From an uncultured Lachnospiraceae bacterium (GTDB lineage Bacteria; Bacillota; Clostridia; Lachnospirales; Lachnospiraceae), in contig CAJUKV010000040.1 in NCBI GenBank assembly GCA_910587305.1, forward strand, positions 1-31,962: a stretch of DNA of 31,962 nucleotides, read 5' to 3'. The notes below the pieces were generated by a model. The model had not been told where the DNA came from and did not search any database. It was given only the letters and a program-made list of their open reading frames with translations. The position numbers and the translations under genes were made by a program. Of this stretch, positions 1-6,743 are shown in pieces (position 1 is the first letter of the stretch; each line of letters starts with the position of its first letter).

Positions 1-2
1 AA

Positions 3-299
3 TTTATCAAAAGTTCTATAGAAAAAAATAAAAAAGATATCAAAACACTATATCATAAATTTGAATCATCTTTCCAAAAGATAGGTATAATAAAATATGA
101 TGCTTTCAGTCAAATAGGAGGAAAATTAAGTTTTTGCCTTGCATTATTGGATGAAAATAATAATGGCTTTATATTAAATTCGGTTCATAGTACAGATGGA
201 TGTTATTCTTATACAAAAGAAATTATAAATGGGGAATGTAAAATTTCTCTAAGTGAAGAAGAAGTAGAAGCTCTGCATATGGCAATAGGTAATATATAA
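3..299 (+). CDS. DUF4446 family protein, C-terminal part (5' end outside window)
   Basis: An open frame enters from the left edge and ends at TAA 297-299, giving about 98 residues with no start codon in the window. The visible part contains a segment of the type KYDAFSQIGGKLSFCLALLD followed by a stretch ending in LSEEEVEALHMA, which I recognise as the conserved half of DUF4446 proteins. These usually have an N-terminal membrane segment, which would lie upstream of the window. Function is unknown. In Lachnospiraceae this gene commonly sits between parB and serS, and serS is indeed the next gene, so the call is supported by both sequence and context. Confidence 0.8.
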   Translation, partial: FIKSSIEKNKKDIKTLYHKFESSFQKIGIIKYDAFSQIGGKLSFCLALLDENNNGFILNSVHSTDGCYSYTKEIINGECKISLSEEEVEALHMAIGNI

Positions 300-444
300 A
301 GTATGAAGATCTAAGGCATCAGAAAACGACGCTAAGAAAAACTAAAACTTCATACTCAGAAGGATTCCCTGGCAGTCATTCTTCACGCATTGTTTGTACC
401 GCAAAGTGGCATGTCGGGAAGTTTGAATAAGCTATAAAAAGTAT
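300..444. other. Gap between DUF4446 gene and serS promoter; weak RNA structure only
   Basis: No gene is seen here. A 9-bp inverted repeat (AGTATGAAG at 300-308, CTTCATACT at 348-356) and a second short pair (TTCCC 365-369 with GGGAA 416-420, enclosing an ACCGC-AAA-GTGG hairpin) could form structure at the 3' end of the upstream transcript. Neither is followed by a T tract, so this is not a standard terminator. I looked for a T-box because serS follows, but the conserved T-box core is absent and the best promoter lies downstream of this stretch. Confidence 0.35.
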
Positions 445-473
445 TTGCATAAAATATGAGTACATATTAATAT
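445..473 (+). promoter_or_regulatory. Predicted sigma-A promoter of serS
   Basis: TTGCAT at 445-450 and TAATAT at 468-473 are separated by 17 bases, a near-consensus housekeeping promoter. It lies about 75 bases before the serS start and downstream of the structured stretch at 300-444. That would give serS its own transcript with a short leader lacking a T-box. Confidence 0.55.
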
Positions 474-548
474 TACAATGTTAAGCTTAAAATGATGAAG
501 TCGTATTTGAAAATTATTTATGAATAAATCAAAAATGGAGGAATCAAT

Positions 549-1826
549 ATGATAGATATTAAATTTTTAAGAGAAAACCCTGAATTAGTGAAGGAAAATA
601 TTAGAAAAAAGTTTCAGGATGAAAAATTAAAACTTGTGGATGAAGTAATCGAGATGGATGCTATGAGTCGCAAAGCACAGCAGGAAGCAGACAGTTTAAG
701 AGCTAACAGAAATAAGATCTCGAAAGAAATTGGCGCTTTGATGGCTCAAGGTAAAAAGGAAGAAGCAGAAGCAAAAAAAGCAGAGGTTGCCGCCGGCGCA
801 AAACGTCTTGTTGAATTGGAAGAAGAAGAAAAAGAGCTAAGCGAAAAAGTTACTAAAATTATGATGGTAATTCCTAATATCATAGATCCCAGCGTTCCAA
901 TTGGAAAAGATGACAGCGAAAATGTGGAAATAAAAAAATATGGAGATCCCGTTATACCTGATTTTGAAATTCCTTACCATACCGAAATTATGGAAAAATT
1001 AAACGGCATTGATTTAGACAGCGCAAGAAAAGTGGCGGGAAATGGATTTTATTATTTAATGGGAGATATTGCAAGACTCCATTCCGCAGTTATTTCCTAT
1101 GCCAGAGATTTTATGATTGACCGGGGATTTACCTACTGTGTTCCTCCTTTTATGATTAGAAGTAATGTAGTTACAGGCGTTATGAGTTTTGCCGAAATGG
1201 ATGCAATGATGTATAAGATTGAAGGAGAAGATTTATATCTGATTGGAACATCTGAACATTCCATGATTGGAAAATTTATTGATACAATTGTCCAGGAGGC
1301 AGAATTACCCAAAACCCTTACCAGTTATTCTCCTTGCTTTAGAAAAGAAAAAGGCGCTCACGGTTTAGAGGAAAGAGGCGTTTATCGAATCCATCAATTT
1401 GAAAAGCAGGAAATGATTGTTGTATGCAAGCCGGAAGAATCCCCTATGTGGTTCGAAAAATTATGGCAAAATACCGTTGATTTATTCCGCTCAATAGATA
1501 TACCTGTGAGAACCATCGAATGCTGTTCGGGTGATCTCGCCGATTTGAAAGTAAAATCTTATGATGTGGAAGCATGGTCTCCCAGACAAAAGAAATACTT
1601 TGAAGTAGGAAGCTGTTCTAATTTAGGCGATGCCCAGGCAAGAAGATTAAAGATTCGCGTGAATGGAGAAAGTGGAAAATATTTTGCACATACATTGAAC
1701 AATACGGTGGTTGCTCCTCCCAGAATGTTGATTGCATTTTTAGAGAATAATTTACAGAAAGACGGATCGATTAAAATTCCGGAAGTGCTTCAGCCATATA
1801 TGGGCGGTAAAAAAGAGATCAGATGA
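549..1826 (+). CDS. serS: Seryl-tRNA synthetase
   Basis: Class II aminoacyl-tRNA synthetase that charges tRNA-Ser (and tRNA-Sec where present) with serine in the cytoplasm. The 425-residue length is normal. Residues about 1-110 form the charged N-terminal coiled-coil arm that grips the long variable arm of tRNA-Ser. The catalytic core carries GTSEHSMIGKF, a motif 2 of the form CFRKEKGAHG...RIHQFEK, and a motif 3 of the form LNNTVVAPPRMLIAFLENN. The start ATG 549 has GGAGGA at 537-542. The TSE and LNN-type motifs differ from the TAE and NGSGLAVGR forms of the common bacterial enzyme and look more like archaeal/eukaryotic versions, but all core elements are present and the enzyme should be active. 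Confidence 0.97.
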   Translation: MIDIKFLRENPELVKENIRKKFQDEKLKLVDEVIEMDAMSRKAQQEADSLRANRNKISKEIGALMAQGKKEEAEAKKAEVAAGAKRLVELEEEEKELSEKVTKIMMVIPNIIDPSVPIGKDDSENVEIKKYGDPVIPDFEIPYHTEIMEKLNGIDLDSARKVAGNGFYYLMGDIARLHSAVISYARDFMIDRGFTYCVPPFMIRSNVVTGVMSFAEMDAMMYKIEGEDLYLIGTSEHSMIGKFIDTIVQEAELPKTLTSYSPCFRKEKGAHGLEERGVYRIHQFEKQEMIVVCKPEESPMWFEKLWQNTVDLFRSIDIPVRTIECCSGDLADLKVKSYDVEAWSPRQKKYFEVGSCSNLGDAQARRLKIRVNGESGKYFAHTLNNTVVAPPRMLIAFLENNLQKDGSIKIPEVLQPYMGGKKEIR

Positions 1827-1865
1827 TAATAATTTTAGAGATAAAATTGATGGGAGGTGAAATCC

Positions 1866-2747
1866 TTGCATAAATATATGAGGGCCATTGGCTTTGGTAA
1901 ATTATCTGAAAGAAAAGAATTGCAAAAGCTTATAACTGACGTAATTGTAGACGGGACGGAACGCAACTATACTTCAAATAGTAAAGATACACTTTTGGCT
2001 GAATTTTGCAAGGATTTTGGAACATCTATTGGTGTAGCCGTATGCGGTGAATTTGATAATGAAGATAAATTTACCTATGATTATTATTTTCCATATTTGC
2101 GTGGTATGAACGTAAGTTCGGAAGAAGACGTATCTTTGGAAAGACATGCCGCTCAGGAATCCTATGCAGGAGTATGTGACGATGTAAGGATGGGGGTGTC
2201 AATTATTTTTTATTTGCAGAATATGATACCTTATGTAAAAGCAAAAAATATAGGAACACTTCCCATCAGGGGTACTACGCTTACATTATCGGCTTTATCT
2301 TTAAAAGGCACAATAATGATGCCCATCAATAAAAGTGAAAAGGATTTGATGAGAAATAAGCAGGTTTCCATGAATAGAAGCCAACTTTTAAACGCGGCGA
2401 GAAAAGGCGACGAAAACGCGATTGAAAGCCTGACTTTAGATGACATGGACACTTATACCGCTATTTCTAAAAGAATACAAAAGGAAGATGTTTTCAGCCT
2501 TGTGGATACTTATTTTATGCCGTATGGAGTAGAATGTGATCAATATTCAATTTTAGGCGAAATTCTTGACTGCAACTTAATTCAAAATGAATTGACAAAA
2601 GAAGAAGTGTATTTGATGACTATTAACTGTAATGATATGATTTTTGATTTGTGCATTAACAAAGAAGATGTTTATGGCGAACCTGGGGTGGGGAGAAGAT
2701 TTAAAGGTACAATTTGGATGCAGGGTTATATAAATTTTCCAAATTAA
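1866..2747 (+). CDS. DUF3881 family protein
   Basis: A 293-residue soluble protein with no signal peptide or membrane segment. I recognise the opening MHKYMRAIGF and the overall pattern as DUF3881, a family of unknown function found in Lachnospiraceae, often beside serS. I place the start at TTG 1866 rather than the in-frame GTG at 1857, because that GTG is itself part of the ribosome-binding site GGAGGTGA (1853-1860), whereas TTG 1866 is 8 bases past GGAGG and gives the family's usual N-terminus. It lies 39 bases after serS with no terminator between, so co-transcription is likely. Its biochemical role cannot be read from the sequence. Confidence 0.8.
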   Translation: MHKYMRAIGFGKLSERKELQKLITDVIVDGTERNYTSNSKDTLLAEFCKDFGTSIGVAVCGEFDNEDKFTYDYYFPYLRGMNVSSEEDVSLERHAAQESYAGVCDDVRMGVSIIFYLQNMIPYVKAKNIGTLPIRGTTLTLSALSLKGTIMMPINKSEKDLMRNKQVSMNRSQLLNAARKGDENAIESLTLDDMDTYTAISKRIQKEDVFSLVDTYFMPYGVECDQYSILGEILDCNLIQNELTKEEVYLMTINCNDMIFDLCINKEDVYGEPGVGRRFKGTIWMQGYINFPN

Positions 2748-2748
2748 G

Positions 2749-2777
2749 TTGCCATAGAGAAATGTTTGTGTTAAAAT
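2749..2777 (+). promoter_or_regulatory. Predicted promoter of tRNA-Arg
   Basis: TTGCCA 2749-2754 and TAAAAT 2772-2777 are 17 bases apart, with an extended -10 TG at 2769-2770. It sits directly after the DUF3881 stop codon and about 38 bases before the tRNA, the right place for an independent tRNA transcript. Confidence 0.5.
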
Positions 2778-2815
2778 AACACAGTAGCCAAAATAAAAGG
2801 CACAAATCAGTATCA

Positions 2816-2887
2816 GTTCCCTTAGTTAAATGGATATAACAGGAGCCTCCTAAGCCCCAGTTGTGAGTTCGATTCTCGCAGGGAACG
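2816..2887 (+). tRNA. tRNA-Arg, anticodon CCT
   Basis: All four arms can be drawn: acceptor GTTCCCT/AGGGAAC (2816-2822 with 2880-2886), D stem GTTA/TAAC, anticodon loop CTCCTAA with anticodon CCT at 2849-2851, and T arm GTGAG-TTCGATT-CTCGC. The discriminator is G2887 and CCA is not encoded. It reads the AGG codon. The anticodon stem GGAGC/GCCCC has an A-C mismatch at its middle pair (A2844, C2856), which is unusual. The rest is canonical. Confidence 0.93.
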
Positions 2888-2890
2888 TTG

Positions 2891-2936
2891 AAAAAGGTTG
2901 TAAATTCAAGGATTCTTGGACTTACAGCCTTTTTTC
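2891..2936 (+). terminator. Intrinsic terminator after tRNA-Arg
   Basis: AAAAAGGTTGTAA (2891-2903) pairs with TTACAGCCTTTTT (from 2922) with one G-U pair, and an inner TTCAAG/CTTGGA pair closes the loop. The right arm runs into a T tract. It begins four bases after the tRNA. Confidence 0.85.
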
Positions 2937-3001
2937 ATTTTTGTTCTTTTATTAAACAGGTGCTTGTTGATCTGTACCCCTTATATACTACCAATCTCTT
3001 T

Positions 3002-3139
3002 CTATGCTTCTTCTATGGTCTGTACCCTTCCATTTTCCATATCGTCAATTGGTTCATCAAGTTTTCCAAACAGTACTTCCATAGCATTATCTATTGTATA
3101 GGAAGTGTCTGCCGTTTTTGTTGCTGTAGCTGTTGACAT
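3002..3139 (-). pseudogene. Small antitoxin-like ORF, probably shortened by a nonsense codon
   Basis: A 45-residue ORF starting at ATG 3139 (minus strand) with an AAAGGA ribosome site about 10 bases upstream. The protein begins MSTATATKTADTSYTIDNAM and continues with a helical, acidic segment ending GRVQTIEEA. The frame stops at TAG and would otherwise read KEIGSI before a TAA at 2981-2983. From memory, similar small proteins end with Trp-Lys-Glu-Ile at this point, so the TAG looks like a mutated TGG (inference). The second half resembles the C-terminal tail of Phd/RelB-type antitoxins. No partner toxin lies next to it on this strand. It may be a relic or a slightly shortened functional peptide. 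Confidence 0.45.
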
Positions 3140-3216
3140 GTATATCACATCCTTTCCGCTGTTATAGGTATCATACCACAAAAAGAAGGTTTTATCCCTC
3201 ACTTTTTATAAATAAA

Positions 3217-3233
3217 TGTAAAGTATTGTAAAG
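3217..3233. promoter_or_regulatory. Direct repeat, possible toxin-antitoxin operator
   Basis: TGTAAAG occurs at 3217-3223 and 3227-3233, exactly 10 bp apart, one helical turn, just upstream of the -35 box of the antitoxin-toxin promoter. RelB/DinJ-type antitoxins commonly autorepress by binding repeats in this position, so this is a candidate operator. The assignment is inference from position and spacing. Confidence 0.35.
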
Positions 3234-3240
3234 AATATGA

Positions 3241-3268
3241 TTGACATAAGCTTTAATTATGGTAAAAT
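3241..3268 (+). promoter_or_regulatory. Promoter of the antitoxin-toxin operon
   Basis: A perfect TTGACA (3241-3246) and TAAAAT (3263-3268) with 16-base spacing lie 26 bases before the antitoxin ATG. This is one of the strongest promoters in the window, as expected for an autoregulated toxin-antitoxin operon. Confidence 0.65.
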
Positions 3269-3294
3269 AATAACAAGTGAAAGGCGGTGGAAAT

Positions 3295-3564
3295 ATGGCA
3301 CAGACTACTATGGTAAATTTTCGTATGGACACAGAGGCAAAGAAAGAAGTTGAGGAAATCTGTTCAAAAATGGGTTTGACTATGACATCAGCAATCAATG
3401 TATTTTTAAGCAAAGTGAGAATGGAACGCCGCATACCTTTTGAAATTACGGCAGATGCAGACCCATTTTATTCTGAAAGCAATATAAGACACCTGGAACG
3501 CATTATGGCTGACATTGAATCCGGAAAAGCGCATTTTGCAGAGCATGAACTGACAGAGGAATAA
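3295..3564 (+). CDS. RelB/DinJ family antitoxin
   Basis: An 89-residue antitoxin. Residues about 1-45 (MAQTTMVNFRMDTEAKKEVE and the following helix pair) form a ribbon-helix-helix DNA-binding domain of the RelB/DinJ type. The C-terminal part, with PFYSESN and KAHFAEHEL, is the toxin-wrapping tail. I start at ATG 3295, preceded by an AGGCGG ribosome site, rather than the in-frame GTG at 3277, because the shorter form has the family's normal N-terminus. The toxin gene follows after 10 bases. It should both neutralise the toxin and repress its own promoter. Pairing of this family with a YoeB-type toxin, instead of YefM, is a mixed arrangement. Confidence 0.88.
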   Translation: MAQTTMVNFRMDTEAKKEVEEICSKMGLTMTSAINVFLSKVRMERRIPFEITADADPFYSESNIRHLERIMADIESGKAHFAEHELTEE

Positions 3565-3574
3565 AGGAGACACT

Positions 3575-3838
3575 ATGCGGCTATTATGGGAGGACAGGGC
3601 ATGGGAGGATTACTGTTACTGGCAGGAACATGATCGAAAGATGTTGAAACGTATAAATGCTCTGCTGAAAGACATTCAGAGAAACGGCTACGAGGGAATA
3701 GGAAAACCAGAACCACTGAAAGAGAATCTAAGCAGATGTTGGAGCAGACGCATTGATGACAAAAACAGAATAGTCTACTATATAAAAGACGATACAGCTT
3801 TTATTATTTCCTGTAAGGGACATTATGATGATAAATAA
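3575..3838 (+). CDS. yoeB: YoeB/Txe family mRNA interferase toxin
   Basis: An 87-residue toxin that aligns without gaps to E. coli YoeB from memory, including KPEPLK, WSRRI and the final GHY. YoeB cuts mRNA in the ribosomal A site. The catalytic positions are all kept: Glu46, Arg65, His83 and Tyr84, so the protein should be active. AAAGGAGA lies just before ATG 3575, in the 10-base gap after the antitoxin, giving coupled expression. The reading frame ends only 8 bases from the convergent sensor kinase gene, with no room for a terminator. Family and fold are sure; the cognate antitoxin is inferred from adjacency. Confidence 0.93.
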   Translation: MRLLWEDRAWEDYCYWQEHDRKMLKRINALLKDIQRNGYEGIGKPEPLKENLSRCWSRRIDDKNRIVYYIKDDTAFIISCKGHYDDK

Positions 3839-3846
3839 TTAGAAGA

Positions 3847-5148
3847 TTATTTAACCGGAAGGTAGATAAAAAAAGTACTTCCTCCCCCAAACGCATCTTT
3901 CACTCCTATGGTTCCGCCATGGGATTTTATAATTTCGTAAGCAATGGATAAACCCAGACCGAAATGCCCTTTGGTGCTGCGGGATTTTTCCACTCTGTAG
4001 AAGCGGTCAAAGATCTTTTTCTTATCATCGTCAGGAATGCCAATACCATTATCTGTTACGAAAATATGAAATTGTTCTTTATCATAGGAGAGTGACAATT
4101 TGATAAATCCTCCTTCGTCTGTGTAGCTGACAGCATTGTGTAATAAAATGGAAATAACCTGTCTGATGCGGTCAGAATCACAGAAACACAGAGGTAAAGT
4201 ATTTTCCGGAAGACTTAAGGAAATGGTAATTAATTTTTTCTTAGCAAGAGATTCAAAAGCTTCGCAGGAATTAAGCAGCAAGGTATCTAATTCCACAGGC
4301 TGCATCCGAACGGGGAACCGCTGAGAGTCAGAACTTGACAAGGTGAGCATGTCCTCAATTAAAGCGGACATGTGAAAACCTTCCCGTTTAATGGTTTCTA
4401 AAAAGGAAGATTGTTTTTCAGGAGAAGCATCCCTGCAGGATTCCGCTGAGGAAAGTATAACTGCAAGGGGGGTGCGGAGCTCGTGAGAAGCAGAAGCAAT
4501 AAACTGCGCCTGTTTTTGTTGATTTTCTGAAATGGGTTTTAAAAGCTTTCCGGTAAAAATCCATGAAAAAGCACTTAACAAAAAGATTGTAACAATATTA
4601 ATCATGAGAAATAGGATTCGTTGTCTGAATATCTGATTCTCCAGCGAATCAAGGAGCGATAAAATAATGACCTGTAATGTAGAGGAATTTTTCTCTATTT
4701 CTATCACACATCCGTAATAATCATTGCCGGTGGAAGGTGAAGTGAAGGTATATTCCATGTGGGAAGAAAAAAGAAAAGAAGACATGGAATTATCATCGGA
4801 CGGAGCAATAGAAAAATGCTTTTCATAAGCTTCCATGGCTTCTGTAAAAAGAAGGGATTTCTCTGAATTATCCTTTAGTATATTATAAAGATAAGGAATG
4901 CCATTATCTAGAACATAAAAAATATAGTTTCCCCTGGATTCCATTCTCGAAAGCCATTCCATGGATATAATGGACTGGTTTTCAAGATTCATGACAATGG
5001 TGTTCATATCATTTTGAAAGGAGTTAAAGTGATTTTTATAAATCTCAGTCTCAGATATATGCAAATAAAGTAAAGACATACTGACCATAATGGCAGCAGT
5101 AATTCCTGCGCATAAAATAGTTAAATCTAAATGTACTTTTTTATACAT
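3847..5148 (-). CDS. Membrane sensor histidine kinase
   Basis: A 433-residue two-component sensor. TM1 spans about residues 9-28 and TM2 about 178-198, with a 150-residue extracytoplasmic region between them that I cannot assign to a known sensor fold. HisKA follows with SASHELRTPL (phospho-acceptor His222). The ATPase domain has the N box (Asn338), the G1 box DNGIGIP (366-372), the F box FDRFYR (380-385) and the G2 box GLGLS (397-401). No HAMP domain is obvious. It lies 41 bases downstream of the response regulator, with AAGGGAGAA before the start, so the two are one operon. The divergent lipoprotein/ABC genes are the likely target and perhaps the source of its signal. Confidence 0.93.
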   Translation of the reverse strand: MYKKVHLDLTILCAGITAAIMVSMSLLYLHISETEIYKNHFNSFQNDMNTIVMNLENQSIISMEWLSRMESRGNYIFYVLDNGIPYLYNILKDNSEKSLLFTEAMEAYEKHFSIAPSDDNSMSSFLFSSHMEYTFTSPSTGNDYYGCVIEIEKNSSTLQVIILSLLDSLENQIFRQRILFLMINIVTIFLLSAFSWIFTGKLLKPISENQQKQAQFIASASHELRTPLAVILSSAESCRDASPEKQSSFLETIKREGFHMSALIEDMLTLSSSDSQRFPVRMQPVELDTLLLNSCEAFESLAKKKLITISLSLPENTLPLCFCDSDRIRQVISILLHNAVSYTDEGGFIKLSLSYDKEQFHIFVTDNGIGIPDDDKKKIFDRFYRVEKSRSTKGHFGLGLSIAYEIIKSHGGTIGVKDAFGGGSTFFIYLPVK

Positions 5149-5189
5149 AAGAATTCTCCCTTAATATATCCTCTTTCCAATTAAATGAA

Positions 5190-5876
5190 TCATTCATTTA
5201 CCAATTTATCCTGCAGACAGTAGCCGATACCACGAATGGTTTTAATTTGTAAACTGCTTCCAATGCCGTTCAGGCGTCTGCGCAAAAAATGAATGTAATT
5301 ATCCAAATTTCCTTCTTCCACATCGCTGTCCGGTCCCCAGACTTTTAAAAGTAGAAAGTTTCTGGACAAGATCTGATTTTTTCTTCTTATAAAGGTTTCC
5401 AGCAAAGAAGCTTCCCGTTTGGAGAGAGTGCAATCTCCCAAAGGGCCCTTAATTCGGTCTTCATTTATATACCAGACAATATCGGAAATTGTAAGAGTAT
5501 CCGCAGAATTTAACGTATTAGGACGCCTGATAATACAACGGATTCTGGCAAGAAGCTCTTCTATGGCAAAAGGTTTTACAATATAATCGTCGGCGCCAAG
5601 GTCAAGTCCTGTTACTTTGTCGGATAGCGTACCCAGCGCAGTTAAAATAATAATGGGTGTTATTATTCCCTTTTTCCGCAGGAAAGTGAGCACTTCCGTG
5701 CCTTCTATTAAAGGAAGCATTCTATCCAGAAGTATAATATCATAAATATTCTGTTCTCCATAATAGCAGGCTTCCTCGCCATCAAAGCAGGAATCTACTG
5801 AAAATCCTTCTCTTTCAAGCTGGAAAGTAAGGCTTTCGTTTAATTGTCTGTCGTCTTCTACAAGTAAAATCCTCAT
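5190..5876 (-). CDS. OmpR/PhoB family response regulator
   Basis: A 228-residue regulator with an N-terminal receiver domain (acidic pair Glu7-Asp8-Asp9, phospho-acceptor Asp51, Thr79, Lys101) and a C-terminal winged-helix DNA-binding domain (about 125-225, ending RRRLNGIG...TIRGIGYCL). GAGGAT precedes ATG 5876. It is the first gene of the regulator-kinase operon. OmpR-family proteins bind tandem direct repeats about 11 bp apart. Exactly such repeats are found upstream of this gene and upstream of the divergent operon, so autoregulation and control of the neighbouring operon are predicted. Confidence 0.95.
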   Translation of the reverse strand: MRILLVEDDRQLNESLTFQLEREGFSVDSCFDGEEACYYGEQNIYDIILLDRMLPLIEGTEVLTFLRKKGIITPIIILTALGTLSDKVTGLDLGADDYIVKPFAIEELLARIRCIIRRPNTLNSADTLTISDIVWYINEDRIKGPLGDCTLSKREASLLETFIRRKNQILSRNFLLLKVWGPDSDVEEGNLDNYIHFLRRRLNGIGSSLQIKTIRGIGYCLQDKLVNE

Positions 5877-5906
5877 AATTATATCCTCATTTAAGCATTA
5901 TATAAT

Positions 5907-5940
5907 ATATTATCACAGAAATCTTTAAAAATTCTCTAAG
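5907..5940 (-). promoter_or_regulatory. Regulator promoter with 11-bp-period operator
   Basis: Read on the minus strand, TTAGAG (5939-5934) and TTAAAG (5928-5923) are 11 bp apart, followed by ATTT and then TGATA starting 13 bases after the second repeat (5915-5911). A -10 candidate TAATAT lies at 5912-5907, and a TATAAT a little further on at 5902-5897. The layout matches the divergent promoter base for base in spacing, which suggests one regulator binds both. The first repeat is also part of the palindrome TTCTC-TAA-GAGAA. Confidence 0.55.
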
Positions 5941-5984
5941 AGAAAATGATTAATTTTTTATGGTGAAAAAGAAATCTATATGGA

Positions 5985-6018
5985 TTTAGAGGAATTTTAG
6001 AGATTTACATGATAGGAT
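5985..6018 (+). promoter_or_regulatory. Lipoprotein/ABC operon promoter with 11-bp-period operator
   Basis: TTTAGAG at 5985-5991 and 5996-6002 form a perfect direct repeat with an 11-bp period, followed by ATTT and TGATA starting at 6010. TAGGAT (6013-6018) is the -10 candidate. The -35 region is replaced by the repeats, as in PhoB-type activated promoters. The same pattern is found on the minus strand in front of the response regulator. Confidence 0.55.
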
Positions 6019-6040
6019 AAAGCACAAAATAAAAGCATTT

Positions 6041-6079
6041 GGAGTATGCCAAAATCAGGCATTCTTCCACATATTTTTT
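6041..6079 (+). terminator. Possible attenuator hairpin in the operon leader
   Basis: GGAGTATGCC (6041-6050) can pair imperfectly with GGCATTCTTCC (6058-6068), followed by ATATTTTTTG. This resembles an intrinsic terminator placed between the predicted promoter and the first gene. The stem is modest and has a mismatch and a bulge, so it may be partial or only active in a leader switch. Confidence 0.3.
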
Positions 6080-6100
6080 GTGTTGACAGGAGGTATTATC

Positions 6101-6682
6101 ATGAAAAGAAAAATAATAACTGATTATGGAAAAAGGGTTACGGTTTTGTTAGGTACAATTCTTGCTTTAACAATAACCGGCTGTAGTGAAAAAGTGGGTG
6201 AAGCGGGTGTTACGGTGGAGGAAATTGAAAATATTCAATTAGAAAATCAAGATATCAGTGATCAGGAAAAGAAAGAAAATTCCATGCCGGACGAAAAAGA
6301 TTCGGAGAATAAGGAAGAAGCGGAAAGTAAAAAAGAAAATAATGAAACGGAGATATTAGAAGGCAGTATAAGAAACATAGGCGATTTGAGTATTGTAATC
6401 AGTCAATCTTTTACGGAAGATTTAGAAGGAGATGCAACGCTTGCGTATCAGCCGGCGGAGGGAAGCAGTGAGGAGGTATTGGTTACGGTAAATTTTACTG
6501 ATTCTACAAAATATGAGATCAAAACGGTAGCAAATGGCGGCGTAAACGAAGACGATGATGTTACGGTGACAGAAGGCTCTTTTTCAGATTTAGAGGAAAG
6601 CGAAAGTGTGACATTGACAGGTCATTATACATCTGAAAATGAGTTTCAGGCAGATTCCGTAAGTATTTATCATTTTGTATAG
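6101..6682 (+). CDS. Small acidic lipoprotein, first gene of the regulated operon
   Basis: A 193-residue protein with a basic N-terminus, a hydrophobic segment and the lipobox ITGC (Cys27), so it should be lipid-anchored on the outer face of the membrane. Residues about 35-85 form a very acidic, low-complexity linker. The rest has alternating beta segments with the pattern TDSTKYEI...SFSDLEE...VTLTGHY...ADSVSIY, which resembles the small beta-barrel seen in DUF5666-like proteins (inference, weak). ATG 6101 has AGGAGG 8 bases upstream and is preferred to the in-frame GTG at 6080. Its role is unknown. As the promoter-proximal gene it could be a signal-sensing or accessory partner of the large lipoprotein that follows. 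Confidence 0.7.
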   Translation: MKRKIITDYGKRVTVLLGTILALTITGCSEKVGEAGVTVEEIENIQLENQDISDQEKKENSMPDEKDSENKEEAESKKENNETEILEGSIRNIGDLSIVISQSFTEDLEGDATLAYQPAEGSSEEVLVTVNFTDSTKYEIKTVANGGVNEDDDVTVTEGSFSDLEESESVTLTGHYTSENEFQADSVSIYHFV

Positions 6683-6743
6683 ATGAAAATTGAAAATAAA
6701 AGATAAATGTATATTTTATAAAAATAAGAAAGGAACATTTATA

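Noticed and set aside
300..548. T-box riboswitch for serS
   Set aside because: Only a partial GTACCGC match was found; the conserved T-box core and the terminator/antiterminator pair are missing, and the best promoter lies downstream.
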